Below, in pieces: positions 52,927 through 64,000 of a DNA stretch of 64,000 bases (within the stretch, counting starts at the first letter, position 1; the number at the start of each line of letters is the position of its first letter). Location of the stretch: contig CANTFL010000235.1 of assembly GCA_947650285.1 (NCBI GenBank), positions 1-64,000 of the forward strand, given 5' to 3'. Source of the DNA: Hyaloperonospora brassicae. Taxonomy: Eukaryota > Oomycota > Peronosporomycetes > Peronosporales > Peronosporaceae. Position numbers and translations under genes: made by a program. Under the pieces are notes generated by a model that saw only the letters and a list, made by a program, of their open reading frames with translations, had not been told where the DNA came from and did not search any database.

Positions 52927-54234
52927 CTCGAGTGAGGCTCTCTCTCTATATATATATAAATGTGGGGGTGGGTCGATGGGTCGGTGGGTCGGTATGTTGT
53001 AGCACGAGTGTGTCTGTGTGTCTGGGGCGCCAGTCAGTGGCTGCGCTGGCGCTAGTTGGGTGTGGCACACCACTCACATGCGGTGGGCAAATCGACTCGT
53101 TGTTGTTTGACAGTGTGGACGGCCGATGGAAAGTGGGTACACAGTTAGTCGACGCGGAAGGCTGAAGCGATGTGGTCCAAGTGCGGATCGACGGACGACA
53201 CCTTCGCTTCTGCGCACAGAAGTGCACCGACTAACTCTGGTCGTTCCCGTGTACCTCCTGCGACGCTGACGAGTTAGCGCCAATGGGTTCGGTGCAAATG
53301 GTTGAGATACACAGACGCCACAGTCAAGTGGCTCCCATCTGCGCTGTCGACTTTCGTGCGCGCGGCTCGAAGGGAACCATACGGCCGACATCGCTCAACT
53401 TGCACGTGCTGTTGTGTTGCTTGTGGAGTTGCAGTCGGTGTTAGCTGACGTCAGGACAGCAGTGGGCTCAGCGCTCATCATCTACGGCAATGACGAATGC
53501 TAGCACAAGCGACCTGACTCCCTGACTTGGCCCTCGTCGCCTGCATAGTACGGGCTGTGCTCCTCGAGCGCGTTCTCATGGCCAGAACTGCTGCTTGCAA
53601 TGTACAATCCATGTGCATCTCGAGCGCGTGTGCATCGCACGTCTGCTTCGTCGCAAGATTGTGCCACTTCATCAGAGTCGACGGCATGAATGCGGTGGCG
53701 GAACAGCAGCTCGATGACAACGTCTGTTTGCGTATCGACTTGTGGCACCGACGATCCATGAGAGACGTCCTCTGGACTTCCGCAGATGATCCGCTCGTTG
53801 CTGTCCGTATTTGTCGTCACGACTTCGTTCGCAATAATGTGGTCAGACATCATCACATCATCTCTGCCAGCGCACTTTGGCCACGCAGTCGTAACGCCAG
53901 TGTCGTCATGCATTCATGCGGCGGTTGTGACGCACTGAACGTCTTTGCGCTTCATGACGCGAGCGCACATTCTTGAGCGATCGCACTTCACATGGCTTTC
54001 CATGTCATCGCTTGCATCACCTATCGTCAAAGTTAGCTCTTCGTAGCAGCACGCAATTTGTTTTGCTGCGACTATTGCTTCGCCACGTGGCCGTTTCCAG
54101 TATCTCTGCAACTGCCACAATGCCCGCCACGCGCAACAACTCCGATGCCATGTTCCACAATCGACAGTCGCACATACATGGCAGCTACTCCGACCCGTCA
54201 GCTTAGCTTGCCGTAACGCTCGTCGAGATCTCAG
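52927..54234. other. 1.3 kb region upstream of the S6 gene, no firm gene
   Basis: The first part (to about 53,170) would be the S6 promoter and leader, with a short TA repeat near 52,950. From 53,500 to 54,160 open frames exist on both strands; the minus-strand candidate is listed separately. Confidence 0.35.
53500..54160 (-). CDS. Hypothetical minus-strand gene, model uncertain
   Basis: Three minus-strand frames look protein-like: one starting at an ATG near 54,155 (MASELLRVAGIVAVAEILET), one at 54,120-53,914 (KQIACCYEELTLTIGDASDD), and one at 53,913-53,500 (acidic, SDEVAQSCDEADVRC). They could be exons of one small gene, but I could not find splice sites that join them convincingly. The plus strand is also open over part of this. 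I do not recognise a family. Confidence 0.2.
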
Positions 54235-54980
54235 CTACCTTCTCGATCTACTTCTTCCTTGACTCCGTCTTCCACTTCGACTTCTGCTGCAACATCCCTC
54301 CCTCTGCTTCGACCTCGATCTACTCGACCTCCTTCTTCGCTGCGTCTCTACTCGAAGCCCTCGTCCACCAATCTCACGTCCACACCTCTCTCTGCATCGA
54401 GAGCGCGATCTCTCGCGACGTCGCTCTCGCTCTCTCGCTCGCTGACGTCTCCGATCTCCTCCTCCGCTGCTCCTGCTCCGCCACCGACCACCTCTACACT
54501 CCCGTTCGTCCACTTCTTCTCCAGACTCTCTTGACGTCCAGCATCCCCGTCGTCGCTCCCTGTCTGCACTTCTTCGAGCGCTGTCTCCGCTCTCGATCTG
54601 CTCCTGCTGCTCCTCCTCCTTCTTCTTCTTTACCCCCGCCATCTGCACGCGCACCGTCTTGCCCAGAATCTCCACGTCCTCCTGCGCACTCGCTTCGACC
54701 GCTCGCTTGGCGTCGTCTGGACGTGCGAAGTGCACGAACGCAAAGCCTGGCGGCTACAACAGACGACCCGTTCGTTAGCACGACGCGCACGCCACCAGCA
54801 ATCGCACCTCCCAGCAGCTCTGTCGCCTCAAGACACGTCTCAACGTACGCAGCGTGCGATCCAGACGCTGTGGATCGTGCCAAAGCGCGCGAACTTGTGC
54901 GTGAGGTCGACGGCCTTTGCCCGCGGCAGCAGATTCCCCACGTACACGCGACTCGCAGCTTCGTCCGCGACGGTCTCCAT
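54235..54980 (-). CDS. SR-family splicing factor (one RRM plus RS tail)
   Basis: This is a nuclear pre-mRNA splicing regulator of the SRSF3/SRSF7 type. Two exons (54,980-54,849; 54,753-54,235) flank a 95-base intron with a GTACGT donor and a TGTAG acceptor. They give 216 residues in frame. The single RRM spans about residues 8-80: RNP2 is RVYVGNLLPRA, then FARFGTIHSVWIARCPPG, with RNP1 PPGFAFVHFARPDDAKRAVE right at the splice junction. The rest is Arg/Ser/Glu-rich (RERRRERSRSRCRER, SSRSRSKQRE, RSRSRR end), a typical RS domain that is phosphorylated and binds other SR proteins. The WIAR-PPGFAFV join closely matches the WVARNPPGFAFV pattern of animal SRSF3/7. It lies head to head with ECM29. 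Confidence 0.88.
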
Positions 54981-55087
54981 GACTCGTACTTACGAACACA
55001 CGTCCAGAACGACGTCAGCGTCACTAACGCCAGGGACACACACGCGTTGACACTGGGCGGTCCATCATAAGTACGATTGCGTCCACT
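54981..55087. promoter_or_regulatory. Bidirectional promoter region SR factor / ECM29
   Basis: Only 107 bases lie between two diverging start codons, so this short stretch must hold both promoters or share elements with coding sequence. No TATA box is visible. Confidence 0.5.
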
Positions 55088-58000
55088 ATGGCGGACGCAA
55101 TGAAGAAGGACGCAGACGCGCTGGACCGCGTGCTCTTCCGCCTGGCGAGCGTCGATGACGAGCGCATGCTGCAAGTGCTGCAGTCTCTGCTGCCGCAGCT
55201 TCTGGCGCTTTACCCGCGCTCGACTGCGACGCCGCTCGAGCAGCAGCTGAAGGAGAAGGTGCCGTCGTGCCGTCGTTGCCACCGAAAGCGTTGAGCTGAG
55301 CTTGAAGAGAGACACGTCGTATGTGGTTCCGTGCTACAGGTGCTACGAGCTGTGGCCCACATCAAGACGCGTCTGGGCGCACTGACGCGCCCTGCGCTGC
55401 CGCTTGACGCGCTGTGCCAGATACTGCAGCAGTCGGAGCTCTCGGTCGTGTCCCAGAACCTCGCGCTTCTCTTCCTTGGTGCGGTACTCCTGACTTTATT
55501 GCTGTGCTTTTCCATGGGTCTCCACGCTTTGTGGTTGCTGGTGGTTGTATAAGATGAGCAGTAGTAGTAGCAGTAGTAGTAGCAGTAGTAGTAGCAGTAG
55601 CTATCTCCTTCTTCTTCTTCTTCTTCTTCTTGCTGCTGCTATGATGGCTTGAAGTAATAGTGGTCGTTGTCGTAGTTTTTTGCATGCTGCTTGTCTGCGT
55701 GTTTCGTGTCTTCATTCTAATCGTTTTGTAACTGATGTGACGATTTGTACTAACGCACACTCACATGTTTACTGATCTACACTCATGTGGCTCTCGATGG
55801 TTTCTACAGAGATGGGATTTGATGCGGCGTCGACCGAGCAACAGACGAGAGTGCTGGCAGCTGTTGTCAAGATCGTCTCGAGACTTTCAGCTTCTCAGCA
55901 GGAGGCTTTGTTCCGGTTGTTTGTGCGTGCCTTGCCTGTCACAGCCTCTGTGGTTTTCCCCAGCACAGAAGCAACAGCTGGAAGCCAAAGAGAGCAACAA
56001 GAAGAGGAGACGACGTCAAAAAGCGACGTGACTGACCACGTCAACGAGAGAACCGACGCCAATGTCAATGTGATGCTGGACTTCATTCTCGATCTCGTAC
56101 TGTATGAACTGCCGTACTCGACGAGTACAAACGGGACGACGGTATTTGGGTTAACGACGCCGCGATTCGCGCGATTGCAACGAGTCAAGATATCGCAATT
56201 TGATCGTGAGGTTTTGTACAAAGCTCAATTTGACGCTTTGAAGTTTGTCAAGGAGATGACGGTCCCTACACGATGTAAACTTCCAGTTTATGTTGCCGGC
56301 AGCGCTTCTTTCCACCACGCAGTGAAAGACTTTAGTAACGAGCAACTGTCCCGAGTGATCAAATTCGAGGAGAAAGAGTTGGAGGATGCTGACGCCGTGC
56401 GGCATCTGATGGCGTTGGTACTCGGCAGTCAAGTGGCTCAATCCTCTCGAACGATGGAGGCTGCAGATACAATCATGCTGACCGACCGAACGCGTCTGGC
56501 TGACGCAAGTATTTTGCAAACGCTGACACTGCTTTTGGCTTCAACAACAGCAACAAATGTGCAACCTCAGATGCTGCAACTGTTGTGCCACTTAATGTTT
56601 GGCACAGAACCGACACGACCTGTTGGCGTGGCAAGCAAGATCAAGCTAGCGAGTGTGCAGTTATGCCAGCGGACATTTCACCGCTGCCAGTTATCGTTGC
56701 TTGAGGGCTTGCTTGGTCCTGTGTTGTATCCATCCTTGCTACGTTTGCTCATGAACACTGATCTCGAGGCGTCCGACGCGGGTTGTCTGCTTGAGTTCCG
56801 CCAGGGTGTTTACGAATCGATGTCGGTACTTGCAAGCCGTGCTCCCGCAGTGGTCGCAACATCTGAACAGGCTTTTCAGGTATTACTTGTTCGTTGCTTT
56901 GTCGAAGAAGAGCATCGAACAGGTGCGGGACCGCATGCTCTGAAGGCATTCACTTCTTTAGCTGGCGCCTACACGGTGGGCGCCACCCGTGAAGTACAGG
57001 TTAAAGTGATTCAGGAGCTTGTTGCAGTGCTAAAGAGCTCCAAGCTGTATGACTCCAGCAAGGACTATGTACGCGTAAGACGTGCTATCGCCGCTTGGTG
57101 CGCTGAACTGTTGAGCGCTTCCGTTCCGGAACAATATGACGTCACTTTGCGGTTCGCCGTCTTGCGACTGGAAGCGTTTCATGATGAAGAGACTAGGCGC
57201 TTCATCAACAAAGCTTTGTTCTCCGAACCGTTACCATCCGCAGCTGCACTCGTGCAAACACTCCAGTCGACTTTCACGCAGAAAGACCTCAAGATGAGCA
57301 TTCATGACCTTGGAGCTGAGAGTTGTGTCCGATTTTGCGTCGAAGTTCTGAGAATCTACCAAGACAGCAGCTCCCAGGACGAGCGGAACTGTGTTGTGGA
57401 GTACATCACACACACGCTTTTCGGGCAATCCGAGCAGAGCGATTCTACTGACATCCGATCGAGATCGGTGTTTGAAACAGCAGCAACTGCACTCATGGAC
57501 TTGTGCAAATTTGATGCAGAAAGTGTGAGTGCTGTACTAGTTTGCCGTGTTAAGGAACTGTTCGACGTTGGGGTCGTCAGCCAAGATCGCATCTTTCTAT
57601 CAAACATAGCTGCGATTGTGATGTACACTATCAGGGCTGGAGCGCTCACGGTCAGCCAGATTGTGTCAGACTTTATCGTAGCTGGCATGGACAGGCTGGA
57701 TTCGTGCAGCGTTGTGGAAAAGCAACTGCCTGGAGTAGTTTACATCCTTGGTAGCGTGCTAAGCTCCGTTGATTATGACTCCGTGGTGGATGCTGCTTCG
57801 GAGGACGAGCTGCTGCAAATGTTGTTGTGCTTTCGAAAGATGGGTGATCTTCTTCATTGCAAGGTACAAGAAGGCTCGATATTTGCGCTGCATCCGATAA
57901 GTGAAGTTGCTCAAAATGAGCAGATGTTGAGAAGCTTGATGGATGGAATCGGTCTCAGTGGGACGCTGAAGAGTTTCATGCGGAGCTCTGTGGGTGCTGA

Positions 58001-61000
58001 GTGGGGTTTGCTAAAGGCCAGAGCGCTTCAAGATCTGAGTAGAGTCGTCGGGTGGAAGTTGAACGGCGTTCATTCGGATGACCGGCTGGGCCTGAAGTTA
58101 GTGGCTGTGAAGAAGATCTCAATCGAGAATCTTGGCCGGAGCGTGTCAGGTCTGCCCAATATACAGTGTGCTGATCTACTAAGTGGTGTTCGCGACGCCT
58201 TAGATGCTCTTTTCGATCTTGACGTGGAGACCGATGTCGAGCTGCAGTTTCACGTAGGAGAAGCACTTGTGGCACTTGGAACCCATGATGTCGAAGAGGA
58301 TTTTGCGGTCGGTCATCAGGCAAAATGCGCTGTTGTTGCAGCGAATCGTGCTGTCGCGATTTTCGAGCGAGTAGTTGCTGACTATGCCGAGTCCCGACAG
58401 CCCAAAAAACGTCGTATTGCCGCTGTATGGCTTCTGTGTATGTGCGCAGCAGGTCTGACAACATCTTCGCGTAAGGATGAAAGCACGGTCGTTTATGCTA
58501 CATCGTGGGCGGGTGTGTTTCGATCTCCTGCCTACTCACACTCCATTCTTAGCGTGCACGAGTTTTTCGTGACGATGCTGAACGACGCGAGCGAAGTGTC
58601 GAAAGAGTGCGCAGTAAAAGGACTAGCTTACCTGCGACTACACTCGCCAACGGACGAAATGGGAGCGCAGTTTAGCGAGAGCTTATTCCGGCGATTACGA
58701 TGCTTCCGGGCGTTTGTGAGTACCAGTGACGCTGTTGACGCCGCTGAAAGCGGTGGACAAGTCGCCAATCACGAAGGAGTTGGGGACAGGTCAACAGCTG
58801 CTATACCTCCGTCCTCGTCAAGTTCTGTAATTGAAAATGCAGCGTACCGAGAGGTCAGCAACGTTGCAGCAGACGTCGGCGATCCGGAGCTAATGTACGC
58901 GCTTTTGTACTTGAGCACCAACGATCCAATTTGGGAGTCGCTGGCAATATCGAGCGCATCAAGACCGGTGATGAGATCTGATGTGTTTTCTTTTGTCACT
59001 ACTGACAAGAAACTTCGTGCGTCAATCGTTGAGAAAGCTGGTACTCAGTGGATGGTAGAAGATCACTCTAGCAAAACGAAGCTCGCTCCGTGGTTGTATC
59101 TGCTGAAATTCCATCCACATAGCAAAGTAGCAGCGGTCATGAACAACTTGTGGGAATGTGCAATGGGAAACTCTGCAAGCATTGCAACGGCGAAGGGCGA
59201 AAAGACGCTGATACGACAGCGTTGGGCTCTTTTCTTTTGCTTTGCATTGGGTCGACTTGAAAACGATCGGAACTTTAAGTATCGCGTAGCCGCTTGTCTT
59301 GCTCTTGTTGATTTGCTAAATGGAGCCGAAGCCGACAATGTAAGCGATAACTTCTTACGATTGTGGGTTTGCGCATCACGAGCGGTAGACGATGTCGTGG
59401 AGGCAGTCGCCCTTGCAGGTGTGAAGCTTTATCGATACTTGGGTGAGATGAGTTTGCGCATTGCAGTGAGTGATGCAGCGTGCAGTTCGCTGCTCGTCAA
59501 GTTCTTGGTTGAGGACGGAATTGTGAGCAAAAACAGTGTTTGCCGCGCGTTGAGCATCGACGTATTGATACGCCTGGTGAAGACACTGAAGGCGTGCGAC
59601 ATTCAGGACCGCCTAGCACCGCTCTTGCTGAAATTGTTGGAATATTTGTCGTCACTAGAGATGCCAGAGCTGCAGTACGCTCAATTTCACGTAGAAAAGA
59701 AAGACCAACTGGAGCGTTTGCGCGTTTCGATCAGCCAGGCAGGACCTGTTGGCCAACTCCTGGACTTGGCAACAGTGCGGCTGAAGGAGCTCGCTGGAAG
59801 TACTGGTTGTGTCACTGTCGTCGACGAACTCGCTCGTGGTGTGGCGAACCTGTTGAAGTTCGGTGTCGGGCTTAACACGCGCGTGGGTACTGCCAATTTT
59901 GTCATCACACTTGCGGGCGAGCTTCCCTTTGAGCTCCGCAAGTGTAACGGAGCCGAATTGTTGTTGCGCCGCGTTCTGATTCCGTATGTGGGCATGAAGA
60001 CAGCAGCCGAGAATGATCAGTACGGGGACGAGGAGAGTCGATACGGTGGAACAAGCAGTAGTGCCTCCATGGAAGAAGAGGACTCGAGTCTGGCCGCGAC
60101 ATCGGGGTTGGCCGATGGACTAGTTATTCAGAGCTACTGCCGAGCTGCTGCATACTTATGCCCGCTAGTCGATACTGGTACAGTTCGTGATTATGTCCGG
60201 CGTGGTATCTTTGCTTGCAGCACATCAAGCGAGTCGGGCAGTAAGACTTCCAGATCTTCTGGTTTCGAGACTCGCAGCGATGTAGAAATGGAAGACTGTG
60301 GTGAGACAGAGGGCGCGCAACTGAAGTCCCATCAGGTGTTTACTAGCCGATTTTTGCTGATCAGTGCTCTAGCAATGAAGGAGCTCGTGAAGAAGGTGCC
60401 ACCGATCGCAGACGTAGACACCGTGGTGATCAACGACATGCGTAATACTTGGTATTGCACGCACGCCTTCCCAGCTGCTTTTATCGGCCAGTTTGCTGCA
60501 GCGGACGCCTTGAAGAGCTCGTGGAAGGGTGTGTTAGACGAGCTACCGCCTACGGTGCTTTACTCATTACGGTCACTGGATGCTGCACTGCAAGCCATTG
60601 CGCTGCTACTGGCACATCCTGCCTGGGACACGCGACGACAAGCTGCTCGGGCTTTGCAGGCGATTTTTGCGAGTGCCACGCACCGTTCCAAACTGTCTGT
60701 CGAGCAAATCGACCGCATCTGGCGTGGGCTGCTTGACGCTGTGCCAGGCCGTCTTTGGACAGGCAAGGGCGTCATTTTAGAGTCCATCATCTCGCTGGCG
60801 GCCGTAAAGATGGCGAACAAGGCTACCGACGTTGACAGCAAATGGACTGAAAAGCTGTCGCTGCTTCTTATTGAGGAATGTGCTCGCGCGTGGAAGAACC
60901 AGGACTTGGCGTATCTTGAGAGTGGAATTGTAAATCTCGGGAAGTTTTCTGCGTTGCTGCCGCCTGAACAAAGCGATTTGCGTCATTCGAATGTGCGTTC

Positions 61001-61571
61001 TCTGAGAAGTATGTTTGCCGGGTGGATGACCGGGCACGAGATGGAGTCATCCGAGTCTTCCTCGCTGTCGTTCCCGCCAATGCTTATCAAGTGCGTGTTC
61101 GAAGCGCTTTCGCTGATGTGGCCTTCCTTGACAGCAGCTCAAAGAACAGCGAGTACCGGGGATGCCGAGACAAGTATCGAAACCATGCTGTGGCTTTGCG
61201 CAAACGTGGAATCACCGCATTTGGCCGCGTGGAGTGTCCGCAAAGCCATTTTCCAGACTTTGGCTGTAGTTGCGGAGCGTGCACCTCTTGAGGCACTTGC
61301 TGGTAGCAATGGTGTTGTCGAGCGCATCGTCGATAACTGCTGTGGGCCGTTTGGTGTGGCTGATGGGAAGTACTCGATGGTTCGTGTTGCCGCCGCTGGA
61401 GCTCTTGTGGCGCTGCTAAAGCGCGCAGCGGGTACTCCGGATTTGGCGTTGAGACTCGTCGTCCAGCGAGAGCGGGTGTCGACAGCTGTGCAGACCTTGT
61501 TGGCTAGTGAAGAAGCGTCGGAGCAACAGGCAGCTTATAGCCTGAAGTCGCAAGTATTGCTAATGCCTTGA
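55088..61571 (+). CDS. ECM29: Proteasome adaptor/scaffold ECM29
   Basis: This large HEAT-repeat protein bridges the 20S core and 19S cap of the proteasome and inhibits defective 26S particles. Three exons (55,088-55,258; 55,340-55,478; 55,810-61,571) keep frame and give 2,023 residues, against about 1,850 in animals and yeast. The N-terminus (LDRVLFRLASVDDERMLQVL, then VLRAVAHIKTRL and LALLFLEMGFDAAS across the joins) follows the family pattern LxRVxxRLAxxDxxEKL, LxHINKRI and YIKMG. The rest is helical HEAT sequence without enzymatic motifs, with acidic Ser-rich loops near residues 1,510-1,600 (MEEEDSSLAATS, SRSSGFETRSDVEMED). Intron 2 (331 bases) holds AGT/AGC and CTT repeats. The 5.8 kb last exon is uninterrupted. 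It is head to head with the SR factor gene. Confidence 0.87.
55559..55635. repeat. AGT/AGC and CTT repeats in ECM29 intron 2
   Basis: A run of GTAGTAGCA-type 9-base units (about 55,559-55,600) is followed by seven or more CTT units (about 55,607-55,631). They sit inside the 331-base second intron. The pyrimidine CTT run lies over 170 bases from the acceptor, so it is not the normal polypyrimidine tract. Confidence 0.8.
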
Positions 61572-63467
61572 TACAGACAGTGTCTTGGCCGAATAAACTA
61601 CGGAGGTCTCGGTGACGACATACGTGTCCGTCCTACACACATGCACTTTGACGGGTTGCCATCGATTGTCAATTGCTTAGTTCGTCCGAGTTATATTGCA
61701 AGTCTCACAACGTCATCATCTTCTGCGCAAGTTCTCGTCGCGTTGATCGTAGGTATATATGGTAAGTTCGCAATGAGCACATGCAAAGTGTAAGCAGTTT
61801 ACACCACACGCCTACTAACGACTCTCTTCTTGATCAAAGTAGAAGACTTTTGTTTCCTGCAGGTACGCACAAGGGACTTGGCGATCGTAAGAGCCATCGG
61901 GCTTTCTAGTGTCAAGTGACCGCGTGGCGTCTTCCTGACGTCCCTTATGTCATGTAGACTTGTCGGAAACTTGTCATGAACTGCAAGTGTAGTCAGGACG
62001 ACGGCCAGCAGGTTTCTCGAGCTGATGACAACCGTGCCCGGTATCCGAGAGAGACGAACATTGCCTTCGTCGGAATTGGTATGGTTGATGGTCCATTGAG
62101 CAGCACAGCAATGTCAATTCTTTGCTCGTGTGCGCTTGATGCACTCTTCCAGCTGATGTCGAATTGTCTCACACGATGGGGTAGGAGTCACACTGACACG
62201 CACTCGTCCGACGTTCCGATGTGATGACCAAGAGGCGATGAGCAAGTCCACAACGACAGTACCCACGGACGTTCACTCGACCTCGAAGACGCTCGGTCGT
62301 GGTTTTCATCCCAATCGTCAAGATCAATCCTTCTGCTCCATGTGGAGCAAGTGTCAAGGCTTCCACCATCTATCGACTCGTCCCGTTCACAGCTAGTGTC
62401 GGATCAAATGATCTTCGAATTGTTTGAGACCGTTGAGCTTGACGACCTCGACCACATTTATCCATCAAACAGGTCAACGACTGCGAGCTTCTCGGTTGAT
62501 GGAAAGCTTTCGCTGTATCGAGTACTCAAAGTAGGTGTCTCGACATCAGAAGCTCAACTCGTTGATGTCCGTCCGTGACACGGGAATTCGATCTGCACAA
62601 ACAGCAGCCAACGCTGTTCGAAAGCGGCGAGTTCTACGAGTTGCGCTATGTGCCAACCACTGGTGCCAACGACAACAAATGATCTGCACGATGCCGTGTG
62701 TATTTTTGCCGATCTACTGGTAATCTATGGAGGTGTCGAGATATTCGAGACGATGACTGCCCGCCGTCCATGAGAGACGACGACGTGCCACATATCAAGT
62801 TGGCGGCTGTGGAGCGCGCGATTGATTCATGACAGACGCGCAACACTTTGTGACAAAGTGTTGAGCGCTCTTCCAAGTACCTCAACTAGCCGAGATAGAC
62901 ATGAAGTACCTCAACCAGCCGAGATAGATACACATGGATGGAGCAGGTTCTGGCATTTGCTGCTTTCAAAACAGAGCAATCCCCAACAGAGCGACCGAAT
63001 CTCTATCACTCTGGCTGTGTTGCACTCATTGAGCCATGTAGACGTACTCTGGCCGACCGAAGGTATAGGCACTTAGTGTCGACGCTACGTTCTCGAGTTG
63101 TGCACTGCGTATCTCGAAACGGTTATTACACTTCTGCAGCAAGCAGCCCAGACTCCGGTCAACGCACTTGCCATAATGGCTCACTCGATGATGAAGACAA
63201 CCAACACTGGCACCGCGATGGAGTGCCAGTACAGTCTCACACTGGACACGACTGCCACGAAGCCCATTGTGAAGATAGCGACCACAATTGCACACATAGC
63301 ACACAGTCGCGTTCCACCCTCGGGGCAAACTTCCAAGCTCCAAGGACTGAATCCAACCACAACTGAGCTGTCGATCGTCAGCATCCGATTGCAACGGACC
63401 AAACAACGATCCGTCGAGAGTCCACACATACGCACTCGCAAATATAGTCGGTATCTGCGTCAAACAT
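61572..63467. other. 1.9 kb intergenic region
   Basis: I see no confident gene. Short frames on both strands overlap each other, including minus-strand 63,625-63,026 that is antisense and out of frame to the transporter end. The ECM29 3' untranslated region starts it and the transporter 3' untranslated region ends it. A two-copy 29-31-base repeat lies at about 62,877-62,937. Confidence 0.4.
62877..62937. repeat. Two-copy tandem repeat, about 30 bases
   Basis: The unit AAGTACCTCAAC, then AGCCGAGATAGA, occurs twice in a row with two or three mismatches (62,877-62,905 and about 62,908-62,936). There is no coding context. Confidence 0.6.
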
Positions 63468-64000
63468 CTATTCCAACTTGGCCTTCTTTGCTTTGTCCAC
63501 ATATGGGAAGCGAGAGTAGATGACCATGCTCGTGGCAACAAGACCAGCTGCGATGAACACTTCCTTCGGCAGCACTGCATCGTACGCATAACTCTCGACG
63601 AATGCCGTAAAGGCGATACCGCCAATCAGTGCAAATGACTTGAGCACACCGCCGAGGTGTTTCGTGACGGTGCCAACGAGCAACCCGCCAAGAGCGTTGC
63701 TCACCACTGGAATGAGTGTATAGTAGTCGCATCCCTCAAAGATCGGGTCAATGTGAGTCCACCACGTAGTACGAGCTGCCGCTAAGTCGGTCCCAGGCAT
63801 CTTGACAAGCATCGACCAAGTAGCCGGCAGCACTACTAGAAACAAACTGCCGTAGACCGAGAGCTCGATCGTCACAAGCGCAGCATCACGTTTGTGGTGC
63901 TGCATGGCACGCTGCGTGAGCGTCGACCCGAGGCCCGAGAGCAGCGAAGCGAGAAGCACCGACACCAGTCCGAGTTGCAACGACGTGGCCGACAGAGCAG
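63468..64000 (-). CDS. Nucleotide-sugar transporter, C-terminal half (cut by window edge)
   Basis: This multi-pass membrane protein of the SLC35/nucleotide-sugar transporter family moves UDP- or CMP-sugars into the Golgi or ER lumen. Only the last 177 or so codons are in the window; the frame is open to base 64,000, so the start lies to the right. Hydrophobic segments are visible: LGLVSVLLASLLSGLGSTL, LSVYGSLFLVVLPATW, YTLIPVVSNALGGLLVGTV, GGVLKSFALIGGIAFTAFV and VFIAAGLVATSMVIYSRFPY. The NALGGLLVGTVTKHLGGVLK stretch matches the conserved ALGGLLVA-KYADNILKG region of SLC35A transporters, and the last segment ends with a Lys-rich cytosolic tail (KAKKAKLE) that could serve as an ER retrieval signal. 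Substrate cannot be predicted. Confidence 0.8.
   Translation of the reverse strand, partial: ALSATSLQLGLVSVLLASLLSGLGSTLTQRAMQHHKRDAALVTIELSVYGSLFLVVLPATWSMLVKMPGTDLAAARTTWWTHIDPIFEGCDYYTLIPVVSNALGGLLVGTVTKHLGGVLKSFALIGGIAFTAFVESYAYDAVLPKEVFIAAGLVATSMVIYSRFPYVDKAKKAKLE

Noticed and set aside
63026..63625. 199-codon minus-strand frame near the transporter
   Set aside because: It overlaps the end of the transporter gene in another frame and has no recognisable domain.
1..64000. CRISPR arrays, tRNA or rRNA genes, RXLR- or Crinkler-type effectors
   Set aside because: I looked for spaced direct repeats, tRNA-like cloverleaf sequence, rRNA blocks, and signal peptide plus RXLR or LFLAK motifs and saw none that could be supported.

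Overview
The window looks like nuclear DNA of an oomycete, probably a Phytophthora or downy-mildew relative. The reasons are short introns with GTACGT-like donors, typical eukaryotic housekeeping genes with oomycete-style lengths and unusual domain fusions, and decayed chromodomain Ty3/gypsy and Ty1/copia elements. Species cannot be named from sequence alone. All names below rest on reading motifs, not on database searches.

Bases 1 to about 22,000 are a repeat-dominated block. Its core is a decayed minus-strand chromoviral Ty3/gypsy element in the order gag, protease, RT, RNase H, integrase, chromodomain, running from about 14.3 kb down to 6.1 kb. Its 5' LTR is at 15,053-15,806, with a primer-binding-site-like sequence at 15,041-15,052. 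The first 48 bases match the start of that LTR, so the 3' LTR probably runs off the left edge. A Ty1/copia 3' fragment is nested inside the gypsy RNase H gene (about 8,690-9,165). A second, more diverged LTR abuts the first (15,807-16,424). Between pol and the left LTR lie about 5.7 kb holding plus-strand, stop-riddled coding relics of unknown family. An AT-rich, nearly ORF-free tract (16.4-18.8 kb) and the 3' end of a LINE with an RNase H domain (19.5-20.6 kb) complete the block.

From 22.4 kb to the end is a gene island. In order it holds: DNA polymerase delta catalytic subunit (-), an ABCF ATPase (+), a PH-PP2C phosphatase fusion (+), a Nbp35/NUBP1 iron-sulfur scaffold (-), transportin-1 (+), a two-SANT MYB-like protein (-), a fusion of an acetolactate-synthase-small-subunit-like ACT module to a zeta-toxin-type kinase (+), a secreted beta/gamma-crystallin-like protein (-), PEX6 (-), DSS1/SEM1 (+), a ribosomal-protein-S6 family protein (-), an SR splicing factor (-), ECM29 (+), and the 3' part of a nucleotide-sugar transporter (-) cut by the right edge. 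Spliced models were built by hand and every one keeps the reading frame. One PP2C junction and one MYB donor remain ambiguous.

The genes are mostly independent housekeeping functions, with a few thematic links. DSS1 and ECM29 both act on the proteasome. Nbp35 belongs to the cytosolic Fe-S pathway that supplies polymerase delta. Two gene pairs (PEX6/DSS1 and SR/ECM29) are head to head over less than 200 bp. The best candidates for something new are the ACT-zeta fusion, the PH-PP2C fusion, and the Nbp35 copy that lacks its C-terminal CPxC motif.
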